From UTCHB3 sp964625575 (GTDB lineage: Bacteria; Bacteroidota; Ignavibacteria; Ignavibacteriales; Ignavibacteriaceae), in NCBI GenBank assembly GCA_964625575.1, contig CAZVBQ010000015.1, forward strand, positions 1 through 64,000: a stretch of 64,000 nt of DNA. Reading direction: 5' to 3'. This document shows, one piece after another, positions 1-8,019 of this stretch; position 1 is the stretch's first letter; every line of letters starts with the position of its first letter. The notes beneath the pieces are model-generated. The model made no database searches. It worked only from the letters and a program-made list of their open reading frames with translations, and was not told where the DNA came from. Made by a program: the position numbers and the translations under genes.

Positions 1-285
1 GCATCCAAGGGAGTGTGCGTTGGCCTTCTTATTCATTTACACAAAACTCTGTACACTCTCTTAAAACGTGGTATAAAACTACCAACTTCTAAAATCACAA
101 CCAATAATATCACTAAATTTAATTCAGTAATAAACAAACCGCCCCCATCCTTGCAGGCGGGCATTAAATTTTCATGGTTTCCACTCGTGACCCGGCCCAA
201 ACCTGCCTTGCCCACCCCTCCCCCACTTCCTTCTCTGAAATCTCCTTAAATCTTTGTATATTTATGGTTTAATAAAAATTGAAAT
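1..285. other. Non-coding stretch upstream of ppk1
   Basis: No convincing gene is visible here. It is AT-rich with a pyrimidine-rich patch near 210-235 and a short inverted repeat, CCGCC at about 139 with GGCGG at about 156, without a T-run. A TATATTTA sequence near 257 resembles the TAnnTTTG promoter box seen elsewhere in the window, but it lacks the final G. The ATG of ppk1 at 286 has only a weak Shine-Dalgarno sequence. Confidence 0.5.
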
Positions 286-2397
286 ATGAAGAGAAAAGAC
301 CGGATAAAAGACCAGATCAAGAAGTATCTGGTACCTGAAAATTTCATAAACCGCGACCTGAGTTGGATCGAGTTCAACAAGCGTGTAATGGATGAAGCGC
401 TTCATCCCGGGCTTCCCCTGCTCGAGAGGATTAAGTTCATCTCCATTTTCTGCTCGAACCTCGACGAGTTCTACATGATCCGCGTTTCCGGTATCAAGGA
501 ACAGATAGCCGCGAACATCGCCGAGGTGACGATCGACGGTCTCACCCCGCAACGGGCTCTTCATGAAATTGAAAAGCAGGTGCGGCCCCTCGTCGATTCC
601 CTTCAGGAATACTGGAATCACCACATCGTTCCGGAGCTCGAGGATAGCGGCATTTCAGTAACTTCGTGCGCAAAATTGACCAGTGCCGAAAGAACGAAGC
701 TCAGTGAGTACTTCGAGCAGCAGATATTCCCTGTGCTCACGCCGCTGGCGTTGGACCCCGGGCGACCCTTCCCTTACATTTCGAATCTTTCATTGAGCCT
801 TGCTGTTACTATTAAAGATACCGAGGGGGAAACCCGTTTCGCGAGGGTCAAGGTGCCGGGCATTCTTCCGCGCCTGTTAAGGGTCGATACTATCCTTGCC
901 AATCCCGCGGATAATGGCAGCAACAGCGAGATCAGATTCATTTGGCTCGAAGACCTGATCCGCTCGAATATCGGACGACTCTTCCCTAAAATGAAAATTA
1001 TTGAGGCATATTGCTTCCGGCTCACTCGCGATACCGACATTGAGATTCAGGAAGATGAAGCCGATGACCTACTCGAACAGATCGAAGAGAATATCAAACA
1101 GAGAATGTTCGGAAACGTCGTCAGGCTCGAAGTTGACCGGGAAATGCCGGCACGGATGATCGAGACCATAGTCACAAATCTGGAAATTCAGAATTCAGAC
1201 GTTTACCCTCTTTCACCACCTCTCGGATTGAGCGACGTGATGAGCCTCTACTCACTTCCTCTTAGCCAGTTGAAGGAGAAGCCTTTCATCCCGAAACTCC
1301 CCAAGATATTTGAGGAGGAGAATATTTTTCAGGTCATCAAGCAACGCGACATTCTGCTGCATCACCCGTATGATTCTTTTAAACCGGTGGTTGATTTTAT
1401 AAAACAGGCTTCACGAGATCCTGACGTGCTTGCAATAAAGCAAACCCTTTACAGGGTCGGCAAGAACTCCCCTGTTGTCGCCGCTCTTATTGAAGCCGCC
1501 GAGAACAGAAAACAAGTGGCGGTTCTGGTGGAACTGAAAGCGAGATTCGACGAAGAGAACAACATCTACTGGGCTAAACAGCTTGAAAGTGTAGGTGTGC
1601 ATGTGGTTTACGGCCTTATCGGTCTGAAGACTCATGCCAAGATGACACTCGTGGTCCGCCGCGAACAGCACCAGCTCAGCAGGTACGTGCACGTTGCCAC
1701 CGGTAATTATAACGCGTCGACCGCGAAGCTTTACACCGATATCGGACTTTTCACCTGCAACGAAGACATCTGCAACGACGTCAGCGACATTTTCAACATC
1801 CTGACCGGATACAGCGCGCAGAAGGACTTCAGGGAGGTGGCGGTAGCCCCCATTAATCTGCGTCAGAAGATCGAGCAGCTTATCAGTCGTGAAATCGACT
1901 GGGCAAAACAGGGCAGAACCGCGAGGATAATAATAAAGGTTAACTCGCTCGTCGACCCCGACCTGATCGGTTATCTGTACGAAGCATCACAAGCCGGAGT
2001 TGAGATCGATCTGATTGTAAGGGGAGTCTGCTGCCTCGTACCCGGCCTCCCGGGCATTTCAGAGAATATCAGGGTCCGCAGTATTGTCGGGCGTTACCTC
2101 GAGCACTCGAGGATCTACTATTTCTACAATAACGGCGAAGAAGATCTTTTCATCAGCAGTGCTGACATTATGCAGAGGAATCTCGACCGGAGGGTTGAAC
2201 TGATGACCCCGGTTTACGACAGGGCAATTAAAAACTATTTAAGAAACACCGTGCTTGAAATTTATCTTCATGACAATGTAAAGGCGCGGGTGCTTAACCC
2301 CAATAAAAAATACTCGCCTGCCCCCCGGGAATCGATAGAGGAGCTGAGCGCGCAGGAATGGCTGATGAACCAGCAATTCGAATATTCAAACTACTAA
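286..2397 (+). CDS. ppk1: Polyphosphate kinase 1
   Basis: This enzyme reversibly transfers the terminal phosphate of ATP to inorganic polyphosphate, giving a phosphate and energy store. At 703 residues it has the usual PPK1 length. The N-terminal region begins with the family signature around FINRDLSWIEFN, followed by the head domain and two C-terminal phospholipase-D-like catalytic domains. The motif HVATGNYN carries the histidine equivalent to the autophosphorylated residue of E. coli PPK1, and EHSRIYYF carries the second active-site histidine. The stop codon runs into the Shine-Dalgarno sequence of the next gene, so the two are probably co-transcribed. No ppx exopolyphosphatase lies nearby. 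Confidence 0.97.
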   Translation: MKRKDRIKDQIKKYLVPENFINRDLSWIEFNKRVMDEALHPGLPLLERIKFISIFCSNLDEFYMIRVSGIKEQIAANIAEVTIDGLTPQRALHEIEKQVRPLVDSLQEYWNHHIVPELEDSGISVTSCAKLTSAERTKLSEYFEQQIFPVLTPLALDPGRPFPYISNLSLSLAVTIKDTEGETRFARVKVPGILPRLLRVDTILANPADNGSNSEIRFIWLEDLIRSNIGRLFPKMKIIEAYCFRLTRDTDIEIQEDEADDLLEQIEENIKQRMFGNVVRLEVDREMPARMIETIVTNLEIQNSDVYPLSPPLGLSDVMSLYSLPLSQLKEKPFIPKLPKIFEEENIFQVIKQRDILLHHPYDSFKPVVDFIKQASRDPDVLAIKQTLYRVGKNSPVVAALIEAAENRKQVAVLVELKARFDEENNIYWAKQLESVGVHVVYGLIGLKTHAKMTLVVRREQHQLSRYVHVATGNYNASTAKLYTDIGLFTCNEDICNDVSDIFNILTGYSAQKDFREVAVAPINLRQKIEQLISREIDWAKQGRTARIIIKVNSLVDPDLIGYLYEASQAGVEIDLIVRGVCCLVPGLPGISENIRVRSIVGRYLEHSRIYYFYNNGEEDLFISSADIMQRNLDRRVELMTPVYDRAIKNYLRNTVLEIYLHDNVKARVLNPNKKYSPAPRESIEELSAQEWLMNQQFEYSNY

Positions 2398-2406
2398 AGG
2401 ATACCT

Positions 2407-3510
2407 ATGGCTATATCAAATGAACAGATACTTAAGGCTCTGTCAACTGTAATAGAACCCGACCTGAAAAAAGACCTTGTTACTCTTAACATGATCGAAA
2501 AACTCACGATCGATGGTAAAAACATCTCTTTTGACCTTGTACTGACCACCCCCGCGTGTCCGCTTAAAGATAAGATGCACAACGACTGCGTTAAAGCGAT
2601 AAAGAGCGAAATACCGGAGGCCGGTGAGATAAAAATAAACATGATCTCTAATGTTACATCATTCAATTTCAAGAAGAACAACAACGGATTCCTGCAGAAT
2701 GTGAAGAATACCATAGCGGTGGCAAGCGGTAAAGGTGGCGTCGGTAAAAGCACCGTTGCCGTTAACCTCGCTGTTTCACTCGCGCTCGAGGGGGCAAAAG
2801 TGGGTCTGATCGACGCTGATATTTACGGACCCAGCATTCCCCTTATGCTCGGAGTGAACGAGAAACCGCTCGTAAGACAGGAAGGCAATCAGATAAGAAT
2901 ACTTCCGCTCACCAAGTTTGGCATTCAGTTAATGTCGATCGGTTTTCTTGTGGATGACAATCAGGCAGTAATCTGGAGGGGACCGATGGCTTCAGGCGCG
3001 GTGCGCCAGTTCATGACAGATGTTGACTGGGATGACCTCGACTATCTCCTCTTCGACATGCCTCCGGGAACGGGTGACATACAGCTTACACTTTGCCAGA
3101 CAATTCCACTTACCGGCGCGGTAATAGTTACCACACCACAGGAAGTGTCGCTCGCTGACGCGAGAAAAGCCGCTCAAATGTTCGAAAGGGTCAACGTTCC
3201 GGTGCTTGGAGTTGTTGAAAACATGAGCTATTTTATCGCTCCTGATACTAAAAATAAATACGAGATATTCGGCAGCGGCGGCGGTGAGAAACTTGCCGAA
3301 GAGTGCAACGCCGAGTTCCTCGGTTCAATACCCATCGACCCCCGTATCAGGGTGGGTGGTGACAAAGGTATTCCTGTGGTGTATGATATTCCCGACTCTG
3401 ACGAAGCGGAAATCATCACCGGCATTTCAAGAAATCTCGCGCAGCAGATCTCTATCTCAAATGCCCAAAAGGAATCACAGAAACTCGAAATAATCTTAAG
3501 TGACGAATGA
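2407..3510 (+). CDS. mrp: Mrp/ApbC-family P-loop ATPase, iron-sulfur carrier
   Basis: A 367-residue Mrp-type protein thought to carry and transfer Fe-S clusters in the cytoplasm. Residues about 5-85 form a DUF59/MIP18-like domain with TPACPLKD. A ParA-like ATPase domain follows, with a deviant Walker A (GKGGVGKST) near residue 105 and a Walker-B-like LLFDMPPGTGD. The C-x-x-C that binds the bridging cluster in proteobacterial Mrp is absent: after ENMSYF the chain reads IAPDTKNKY, as I recall for Bacteroidota homologues. AAAGGA lies ten bases before the ATG. The last four bases overlap the next gene as ATGA, which suggests translational coupling to the NifU-type protein. Confidence 0.93.
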   Translation: MAISNEQILKALSTVIEPDLKKDLVTLNMIEKLTIDGKNISFDLVLTTPACPLKDKMHNDCVKAIKSEIPEAGEIKINMISNVTSFNFKKNNNGFLQNVKNTIAVASGKGGVGKSTVAVNLAVSLALEGAKVGLIDADIYGPSIPLMLGVNEKPLVRQEGNQIRILPLTKFGIQLMSIGFLVDDNQAVIWRGPMASGAVRQFMTDVDWDDLDYLLFDMPPGTGDIQLTLCQTIPLTGAVIVTTPQEVSLADARKAAQMFERVNVPVLGVVENMSYFIAPDTKNKYEIFGSGGGEKLAEECNAEFLGSIPIDPRIRVGGDKGIPVVYDIPDSDEAEIITGISRNLAQQISISNAQKESQKLEIILSDE

Positions 3511-3743
3511 GCGACAGCCAGAAACAGAGAATATTAGTTGCCCTCGATAAGATAAGGCCTTACCTTAAAGCCGACGGGGGCGATATCGAACTTGTTGACG
3601 TGACCCCCGACGGTATTGTTGAGGTCAGACTGACAGGAGCGTGCAGCTCATGCCCCATGTCACAGATGACACTCCGCGCGGGTGTTGAGCGCGCTATAGT
3701 GAGGGAAGTGCCCGGCATTCGCAGGGTTGAGGCCGTCTCCTGA
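3507..3743 (+). CDS. NifU C-terminal-domain protein (Fe-S scaffold)
   Basis: A 78-residue protein consisting only of the NifU C-terminal (Nfu) domain. GACSSCPMSQ supplies the C-x-x-C that holds a labile 4Fe-4S cluster between two monomers. It starts inside the mrp stop codon, so scaffold and ATPase carrier are translated together. The pair is a plausible minimal Fe-S assembly and transfer unit; no cysteine desulfurase is in the window. The length is typical of stand-alone Nfu domains. Confidence 0.92.
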   Translation: MSDSQKQRILVALDKIRPYLKADGGDIELVDVTPDGIVEVRLTGACSSCPMSQMTLRAGVERAIVREVPGIRRVEAVS

Positions 3744-3763
3744 ACATTTGGAACTGAATATCA

Positions 3764-3805
3764 TTTTCCGTGGTTAATAGGTTATCACTAATTAACCACG
3801 GAAAA
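3764..3805 (+). promoter_or_regulatory. 15-bp perfect inverted repeat abutting the cobalamin-protein start codon
   Basis: Left arm 3764-3778 and right arm 3791-3805 pair perfectly over 15 bp around a 12-nt loop. The right arm ends exactly one base before the ATG at 3806 and contains the CGGA/GGAAAA that would serve as Shine-Dalgarno, so the folded RNA would hide the ribosome-binding site. There is no T-run, so it is not a standard intrinsic terminator. It could be a translational switch, an RNA processing site or a DNA operator. The sequence shows the repeat; the role is inferred. Confidence 0.75.
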
Positions 3806-4444
3806 ATGATAAGAGACGTTCAATACTGGGACTTCTTCAACTCCCTTACCCAAGGTGACAAACACCGCTGTAGGGAGATCCTCGTTACACTCGCCGAGAG
3901 TGGAACCTGCATTAAAGATATATACATAAACCTCATACAGAAATCCCTTTACAAGATCGGGAAGATGTGGGAGGAAGGTAAAATATCCATTGCCGAAGAA
4001 CATATGGCTACCAAAATTTCCGAATACCTTGTGGATATCTCCACCCAGTTTTTCACTCACGCTGACTCCTGTGGTAAAACCATCGTATTAACCGGTATCG
4101 ACAAAGACTTCCATGACATCGGTGCCCGAATGGTCTCGAACATCTTTGAACTTCACGGTTGGGACACTGTTTTCATCGGTGGAAACACTCCCAAAAAGGA
4201 AGTGCTCGCCATGATCGAAAATTCAAAACCAGATGTCCTCGGCATTACTTTTAGCCTTTACATAAACTTCATCCGGTTTGTTGAACTGCTTGAGGCTATC
4301 AAGGCTGAATTTCCGGAGCAAAAAGTACTTATAGGCGGCCAGGGTCTCGCGAATGATAACAAAAACACGCTGGCAAATTTTCCGAACGCTACTTATGTCT
4401 GTTCGATTGAGGAACTGGAAAAGTATATAGAAAAGCACAAATAG
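3806..4444 (+). CDS. Stand-alone cobalamin-binding protein with CarH-like light-sensor motif
   Basis: From the ATG at 3806 this is 212 residues. Residues 1-80 form the helical cap found in MetH and CarH, with W55 followed by nine residues and E65-H66. This W-x9-EH arrangement covers the upper face of adenosylcobalamin in the CarH photoreceptor. Residues about 90-205 form the Rossmann-type B12 domain with D101-F-H103-D-I-G106, the DxHxxG motif whose histidine is the lower ligand. No MerR DNA-binding domain precedes it. A GTG at 3770 would add twelve residues but lies inside the hairpin, so I prefer the ATG. It may be a light or B12 sensor acting through partner proteins. A methyltransferase corrinoid protein is the alternative, but no methyltransferase is adjacent. 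Confidence 0.8.
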   Translation: MIRDVQYWDFFNSLTQGDKHRCREILVTLAESGTCIKDIYINLIQKSLYKIGKMWEEGKISIAEEHMATKISEYLVDISTQFFTHADSCGKTIVLTGIDKDFHDIGARMVSNIFELHGWDTVFIGGNTPKKEVLAMIENSKPDVLGITFSLYINFIRFVELLEAIKAEFPEQKVLIGGQGLANDNKNTLANFPNATYVCSIEELEKYIEKHK

Positions 4445-4473
4445 TTTTTAGCTTTTTTCTCGTCTTTTATTCT

Positions 4474-4481
4474 TAAATTTG
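4474..4481 (+). promoter_or_regulatory. Bacteroidota-type -7 box (TAAATTTG) before the mlaE operon
   Basis: TAAATTTG fits TAnnTTTG and lies about 40 bases before the mlaE ATG, a sensible leader length. No clear upstream TTTG box is present. It suggests the lipid transport operon is transcribed separately from the cobalamin gene. Confidence 0.4.
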
Positions 4482-4522
4482 GCTTTGGTAATTGTCCAGA
4501 TTGGATCAACTGAGCCATATTT

Positions 4523-5284
4523 ATGCTGCCCGGAATTCAGAACCTCACTTTTTTCAATTTTATGGTTACGGTTGTAAGCGAGTTCTTCTCTAAAAGGGAA
4601 CTGAAGAATCTCACTTACCTTGTAACCGCCCGCCAGATCCTTTTTACGGGATTTGAAGCCCTCTCAATTATTACACTTGCCGCCGTGGCGGTGGGTGCCG
4701 TTATAGTCTTACAGGGCAATTCAGTTCTCGACAATTTCTCTCAAAGTCCGATGTACTACACAATTCTCGTTACGATAATTCCACGGGAATTGAGCACTCT
4801 GCTTACAGCCCTTATCGTCATAGCCCGGTCCGGAACCGCGATCTCGACCGAGATCGGGAACATGAACATCAACAACGAAACGCTCGCCATTTACTCATTT
4901 GGCATCTCCCCGGTTGCTTACCTCGCGATCCCAAGGGTGATAGGCATGGTGGTATCGGTAGTCTGCCTTACAATCTATTTTAACGTGGCGGCGTTCGCGA
5001 GTAGCTGGTTCGTGAACTTCCTCTCTGACGCGGTTATACCGTCGCACTTCCTCTTTGAACTTTTTAACGCCCTTAGCATCACCGACCTTCTGATGGGGAT
5101 CATCAAATCAACCCTTTTCGGTTTCTTTATCGGCGTGATCTCGTGTTACAACGGATTCAAGGTTCAGAGGGCAATAACTGAAGTGCCTCAAAGAACAATC
5201 AAAACAGTGGTAAACTCGGTTGCGAGCCTGGTATTGCTCGATATTATCGTAACAACCATTTTCTATCTGTACCTTTATGATTGA
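4523..5284 (+). CDS. mlaE: MlaE-family ABC lipid transporter permease
   Basis: A 253-residue inner-membrane permease of the MlaE (DUF140) family, which moves phospholipids between the inner membrane and an MCE substrate-binding protein. Several hydrophobic segments are visible, and the family hallmark region includes IPRELSTLLTAL, ARSGTAISTEIG and FGISPVAYLAIPR. It overlaps the following ABC subunit by 8 bp and is the first gene of a coupled set with that subunit, an MCE protein and a lipoprotein. The permease appears intact, unlike its ATPase partner. Confidence 0.92.
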   Translation: MLPGIQNLTFFNFMVTVVSEFFSKRELKNLTYLVTARQILFTGFEALSIITLAAVAVGAVIVLQGNSVLDNFSQSPMYYTILVTIIPRELSTLLTALIVIARSGTAISTEIGNMNINNETLAIYSFGISPVAYLAIPRVIGMVVSVVCLTIYFNVAAFASSWFVNFLSDAVIPSHFLFELFNALSITDLLMGIIKSTLFGFFIGVISCYNGFKVQRAITEVPQRTIKTVVNSVASLVLLDIIVTTIFYLYLYD

Positions 5285-6014
5285 GATCTCGATAAACAAT
5301 CTCCTTTTTCATCCCGATGAGCGGGAAGGGTCAGACACCCTGACCGCTGACCTTACAGGCATGAGGCTGATTGGAATTGTCGCCGAACCTGAAGAACCGG
5401 CAGTAACCCTCCTGCGGATTCTTGCCGGCCTGCAACAACCTCTTCAGGGTCAGGTGTGCTATAACGGCAAGGATATCTATCAGGCGTCAGAGGAAGAGAG
5501 GTCAAAGCTCATCCGCCTGAACAGCTACGTTTTTGATACTGGCGGCTTGATCTCGAACCTGTCGGTGATCGAAAATCTTTCACTCCCCTACGATTTTGTT
5601 AAACGGAACCAGTCAGAAGATGATAAACTTGCCGGGATGTTAACACTTGTTAAAATGTTCAATCTGGATGACGACGTTCTTCAGAGGCGGCCCTCGATGC
5701 TGACGAAAAGTGTAGTGAAACTTGTGAATTACATAAGAGCTTTTCTTATCGACCCCGATGTCACCTTTATCGAGCTACCCTTCACCAAAATGAACAAGGC
5801 AAACGAACAGACTCTTGAAGAACTTATTCTAAAAAGGGCTTTCGAATTGAAGAAAACGCATATATTTGCTACACAAAGAAATTCAAAACTTGTATCCAAG
5901 GCCGATGCCATTATTGCCATAAAAAAAGGAGAAGCTTCCTTCTTTAAGAACAGTGATGGTGAAAACATCCGGTTTGACTATGATGTCTTTTTTGAGCGTG
6001 TGGAGACCCGCTGA
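5277..6014 (+). CDS. MlaF-like ABC subunit with all nucleotide-binding motifs lost (pseudo-ATPase)
   Basis: At 245 residues and in the MlaF position, the fold is recognisable from TLLRILAGL, the spacing and the C-terminal half. Every catalytic motif is replaced. The Walker A position (36-44) reads AEPEEPAVT, with no P-loop glycines or lysine. The Q-loop glutamine is D87. The signature LSGGQ is LTKSV (142-146). Walker B reads VTFIELPF, lacking both Asp and catalytic Glu. The H-loop histidine is Q200. The frame is open and overlaps both neighbours, so this is not recent decay. It may be a structural subunit pairing with an active ATPase encoded elsewhere, or an ATP-independent scaffold for MlaE. 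Confidence 0.85.
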   Translation: MIEISINNLLFHPDEREGSDTLTADLTGMRLIGIVAEPEEPAVTLLRILAGLQQPLQGQVCYNGKDIYQASEEERSKLIRLNSYVFDTGGLISNLSVIENLSLPYDFVKRNQSEDDKLAGMLTLVKMFNLDDDVLQRRPSMLTKSVVKLVNYIRAFLIDPDVTFIELPFTKMNKANEQTLEELILKRAFELKKTHIFATQRNSKLVSKADAIIAIKKGEASFFKNSDGENIRFDYDVFFERVETR

Positions 6015-7066
6015 TGTCGAAACTTAAATACACAAAAATCTTAGTAACCAGTTTTATCGCTGTCGCCGTTCTCGCGGTGGCCGGGCTGACATTCTCCATT
6101 TTGATCAGTGAAAAGGTTTTTTCGACCAAACTCAGTTATAAAGCCAAATTCACGGATGCCACCGGCTTAAAGGGAAACGTTCCGGTGATTTTCAAGGGGT
6201 TCAAGATCGGGTACATGAACCACTTTGAGCTGGGTCCCGATAACAACATTTACGCGGACCTTAAAATCTACGAGGAATACGGGAAACTGATCCAGGACAA
6301 TTGTATCCTCTTCAAAAGCACCAATCCCATCACTTCAGTTACAAATATTCTCTTCCTCACCGGCAACCGGAAAGGAAACCTCCTCAAACAGGGGGCGCTT
6401 ATACCAGGTTACGACACTTATGAAGGGAAACAACTCCAAAGGTTGCACGCCATCCAGTTTCAGGGCGATGCCATCGGTTCGTTGATGTTCAAGGTGGAGA
6501 CCATCCTCGATGAACTGAGCCCGCAGATGTCTGATTCCGCAGGTTCAACCCTTATGGCTTCTTTCAAATCGCTCGATACCACATTTAAAAGGATCAACTC
6601 AATAGTTACCAATGTTGATGAAACCATGGTAATGGTGAAAGACGGGCTTAAATTAAGTAAAGGCAGTGTTTTCGGGGGGCTGGCCAAAGTTGATGATCTA
6701 ATGTCAGAATTGCTGGTAACCACCAAGAACGCCAGGGTTTTAATGACAAACATCGACGAGACTCTCGCGAACTACAAAAAACCTGACAGCCTTGCCATAA
6801 AAATGATCGACCCCACGGGCGAGAATTTCCTGAAACCTGTTCAAAAATCACTTAATTCTGTTAATGAATTGCTGCCTGAAATTAACAGGCTGTTGGTCTA
6901 CTCAAACGATCAAACCACCAACATTTCCCTGATTCAGGAGAAAATAAAGAAGGTTCTCGACGATTTTCAGATCACCCTTGAGATACTCAACCGTAACCCG
7001 CTTATTAACTTTTCGACCGACATCGGAAAGAAGAAGGTCGAACAGGGAAAGAAGAGACCACGATGA
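6014..7066 (+). CDS. MCE-domain (MlaD-like) lipid-binding protein
   Basis: A 350-residue protein with one N-terminal membrane anchor (about residues 9-30) and a single MCE domain (about 38-120, including KAKFTDATGLKGNVPVIFKG). The rest is mostly helical and predicted periplasmic. MCE proteins form hexameric rings or tubes that carry lipids between MlaE and the outer membrane. The start codon overlaps the previous stop by one base and the end overlaps the lipoprotein gene by four. The long C-terminal helical part suggests a needle-like rather than minimal MlaD form; this is inferred. Confidence 0.88.
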   Translation: MSKLKYTKILVTSFIAVAVLAVAGLTFSILISEKVFSTKLSYKAKFTDATGLKGNVPVIFKGFKIGYMNHFELGPDNNIYADLKIYEEYGKLIQDNCILFKSTNPITSVTNILFLTGNRKGNLLKQGALIPGYDTYEGKQLQRLHAIQFQGDAIGSLMFKVETILDELSPQMSDSAGSTLMASFKSLDTTFKRINSIVTNVDETMVMVKDGLKLSKGSVFGGLAKVDDLMSELLVTTKNARVLMTNIDETLANYKKPDSLAIKMIDPTGENFLKPVQKSLNSVNELLPEINRLLVYSNDQTTNISLIQEKIKKVLDDFQITLEILNRNPLINFSTDIGKKKVEQGKKRPR

Positions 7067-8019
7067 AAAGGATCCTGATTCTTTTTCTTCCGTTGATATT
7101 CATGAGCGGATGCTTCTCTTCAACCGTAATGGATCAGCCAAAAAGCAGAGCCCAAAGCGATGGTGATGATTTTTTTAATCTTGCCAATGATCTGATCAAC
7201 CGGAACAAGACGGGTCCTGCCCTCATCTCACTCGATGAAGCTTACAACAGTTACTCGCTGCTTGACGATGTATCGGGTAAAACCCGGGTGCTTCTGAAGA
7301 AAGCCAATATTTACGCCTCAACTGGCGAAGTCGCGAAAGGTGACAGCATCCTTTCAGCCGAGTTCATTCTTTTGCCCGCCAGGGCCGATTCAATAAACTA
7401 TCTGAACTCACTCTGCGAATTTTACTACGTTTCGCAGAGATATGACAGCGTGATTTCCATTTATAACAGGTTCAGCAGTTATTACATTTCTAACCCGGCG
7501 GCTTTAATAGCCACTGCTTACCTCGCGCTGGCTAAATTCGCGCTGAAGGTGAACTACGAAATGGAACTGAGTGATCTGAACCGTGCATTCGTGGCACTCG
7601 ACAGGGATCAAAAATACCCCGGTGACCAGCTCGCATTCGCTTTCTACACCAGGGCGTTTATTGACTTCAGCGGCGATAACACAAAAGATGCCTGGTTCTG
7701 GGCATTGAAAGCTTATGAAACCGATCTCGAAAATGAGGATCATCTCGCCATCGCGTATGATCTTGAACTTCTGGGTGAAATAGCTGAAAAGAAGGGTGAT
7801 CTGCAAGAAGCGGCGGGTTACTTCAAAAGGGCGAGTGATTCTTACTTCGCGCTTGGAATCGAGAACGAGAGCCTTCAATGCGAAGCCAGAAGCCTGATAC
7901 TACGATTAAAAACAAAAGGCGATAATTCATTTCTGAAAAATCGCCTCAAATTCATTCAGGATAAAATTACTGATCCATTATTAAAAGATGAGATCAGCAA
8001 GACACTTAAGAAACAGTAA
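7063..8019 (+). CDS. TPR-like lipoprotein of the MCE operon
   Basis: A 318-residue protein with a type II signal peptide; the lipobox FMSGC puts the lipidated cysteine at residue 17. The remainder is alpha-helical with tetratricopeptide-like repeats, for example AIAYDLELLGEIAEKKGDLQ near residues 225-245. Its ATG overlaps the MCE stop codon by four bases, so it probably belongs to the same lipid transport system as a periplasmic or outer-membrane partner. The specific function is unknown. It ends 14 bp inside the convergent gltX gene. Confidence 0.75.
   Translation: MKRILILFLPLIFMSGCFSSTVMDQPKSRAQSDGDDFFNLANDLINRNKTGPALISLDEAYNSYSLLDDVSGKTRVLLKKANIYASTGEVAKGDSILSAEFILLPARADSINYLNSLCEFYYVSQRYDSVISIYNRFSSYYISNPAALIATAYLALAKFALKVNYEMELSDLNRAFVALDRDQKYPGDQLAFAFYTRAFIDFSGDNTKDAWFWALKAYETDLENEDHLAIAYDLELLGEIAEKKGDLQEAAGYFKRASDSYFALGIENESLQCEARSLILRLKTKGDNSFLKNRLKFIQDKITDPLLKDEISKTLKKQ

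Noticed and set aside
2407..3510. Mrp without C-x-x-C as an inactivated protein
   Set aside because: The ATPase motifs are complete and absence of C-x-x-C seems usual for Bacteroidota Mrp proteins.
3764..3805. Cobalamin riboswitch before the B12 protein
   Set aside because: The element is a simple 15-bp hairpin of 42 nt; it lacks the B12 box and the multi-helix core, so I list it only as a hairpin.
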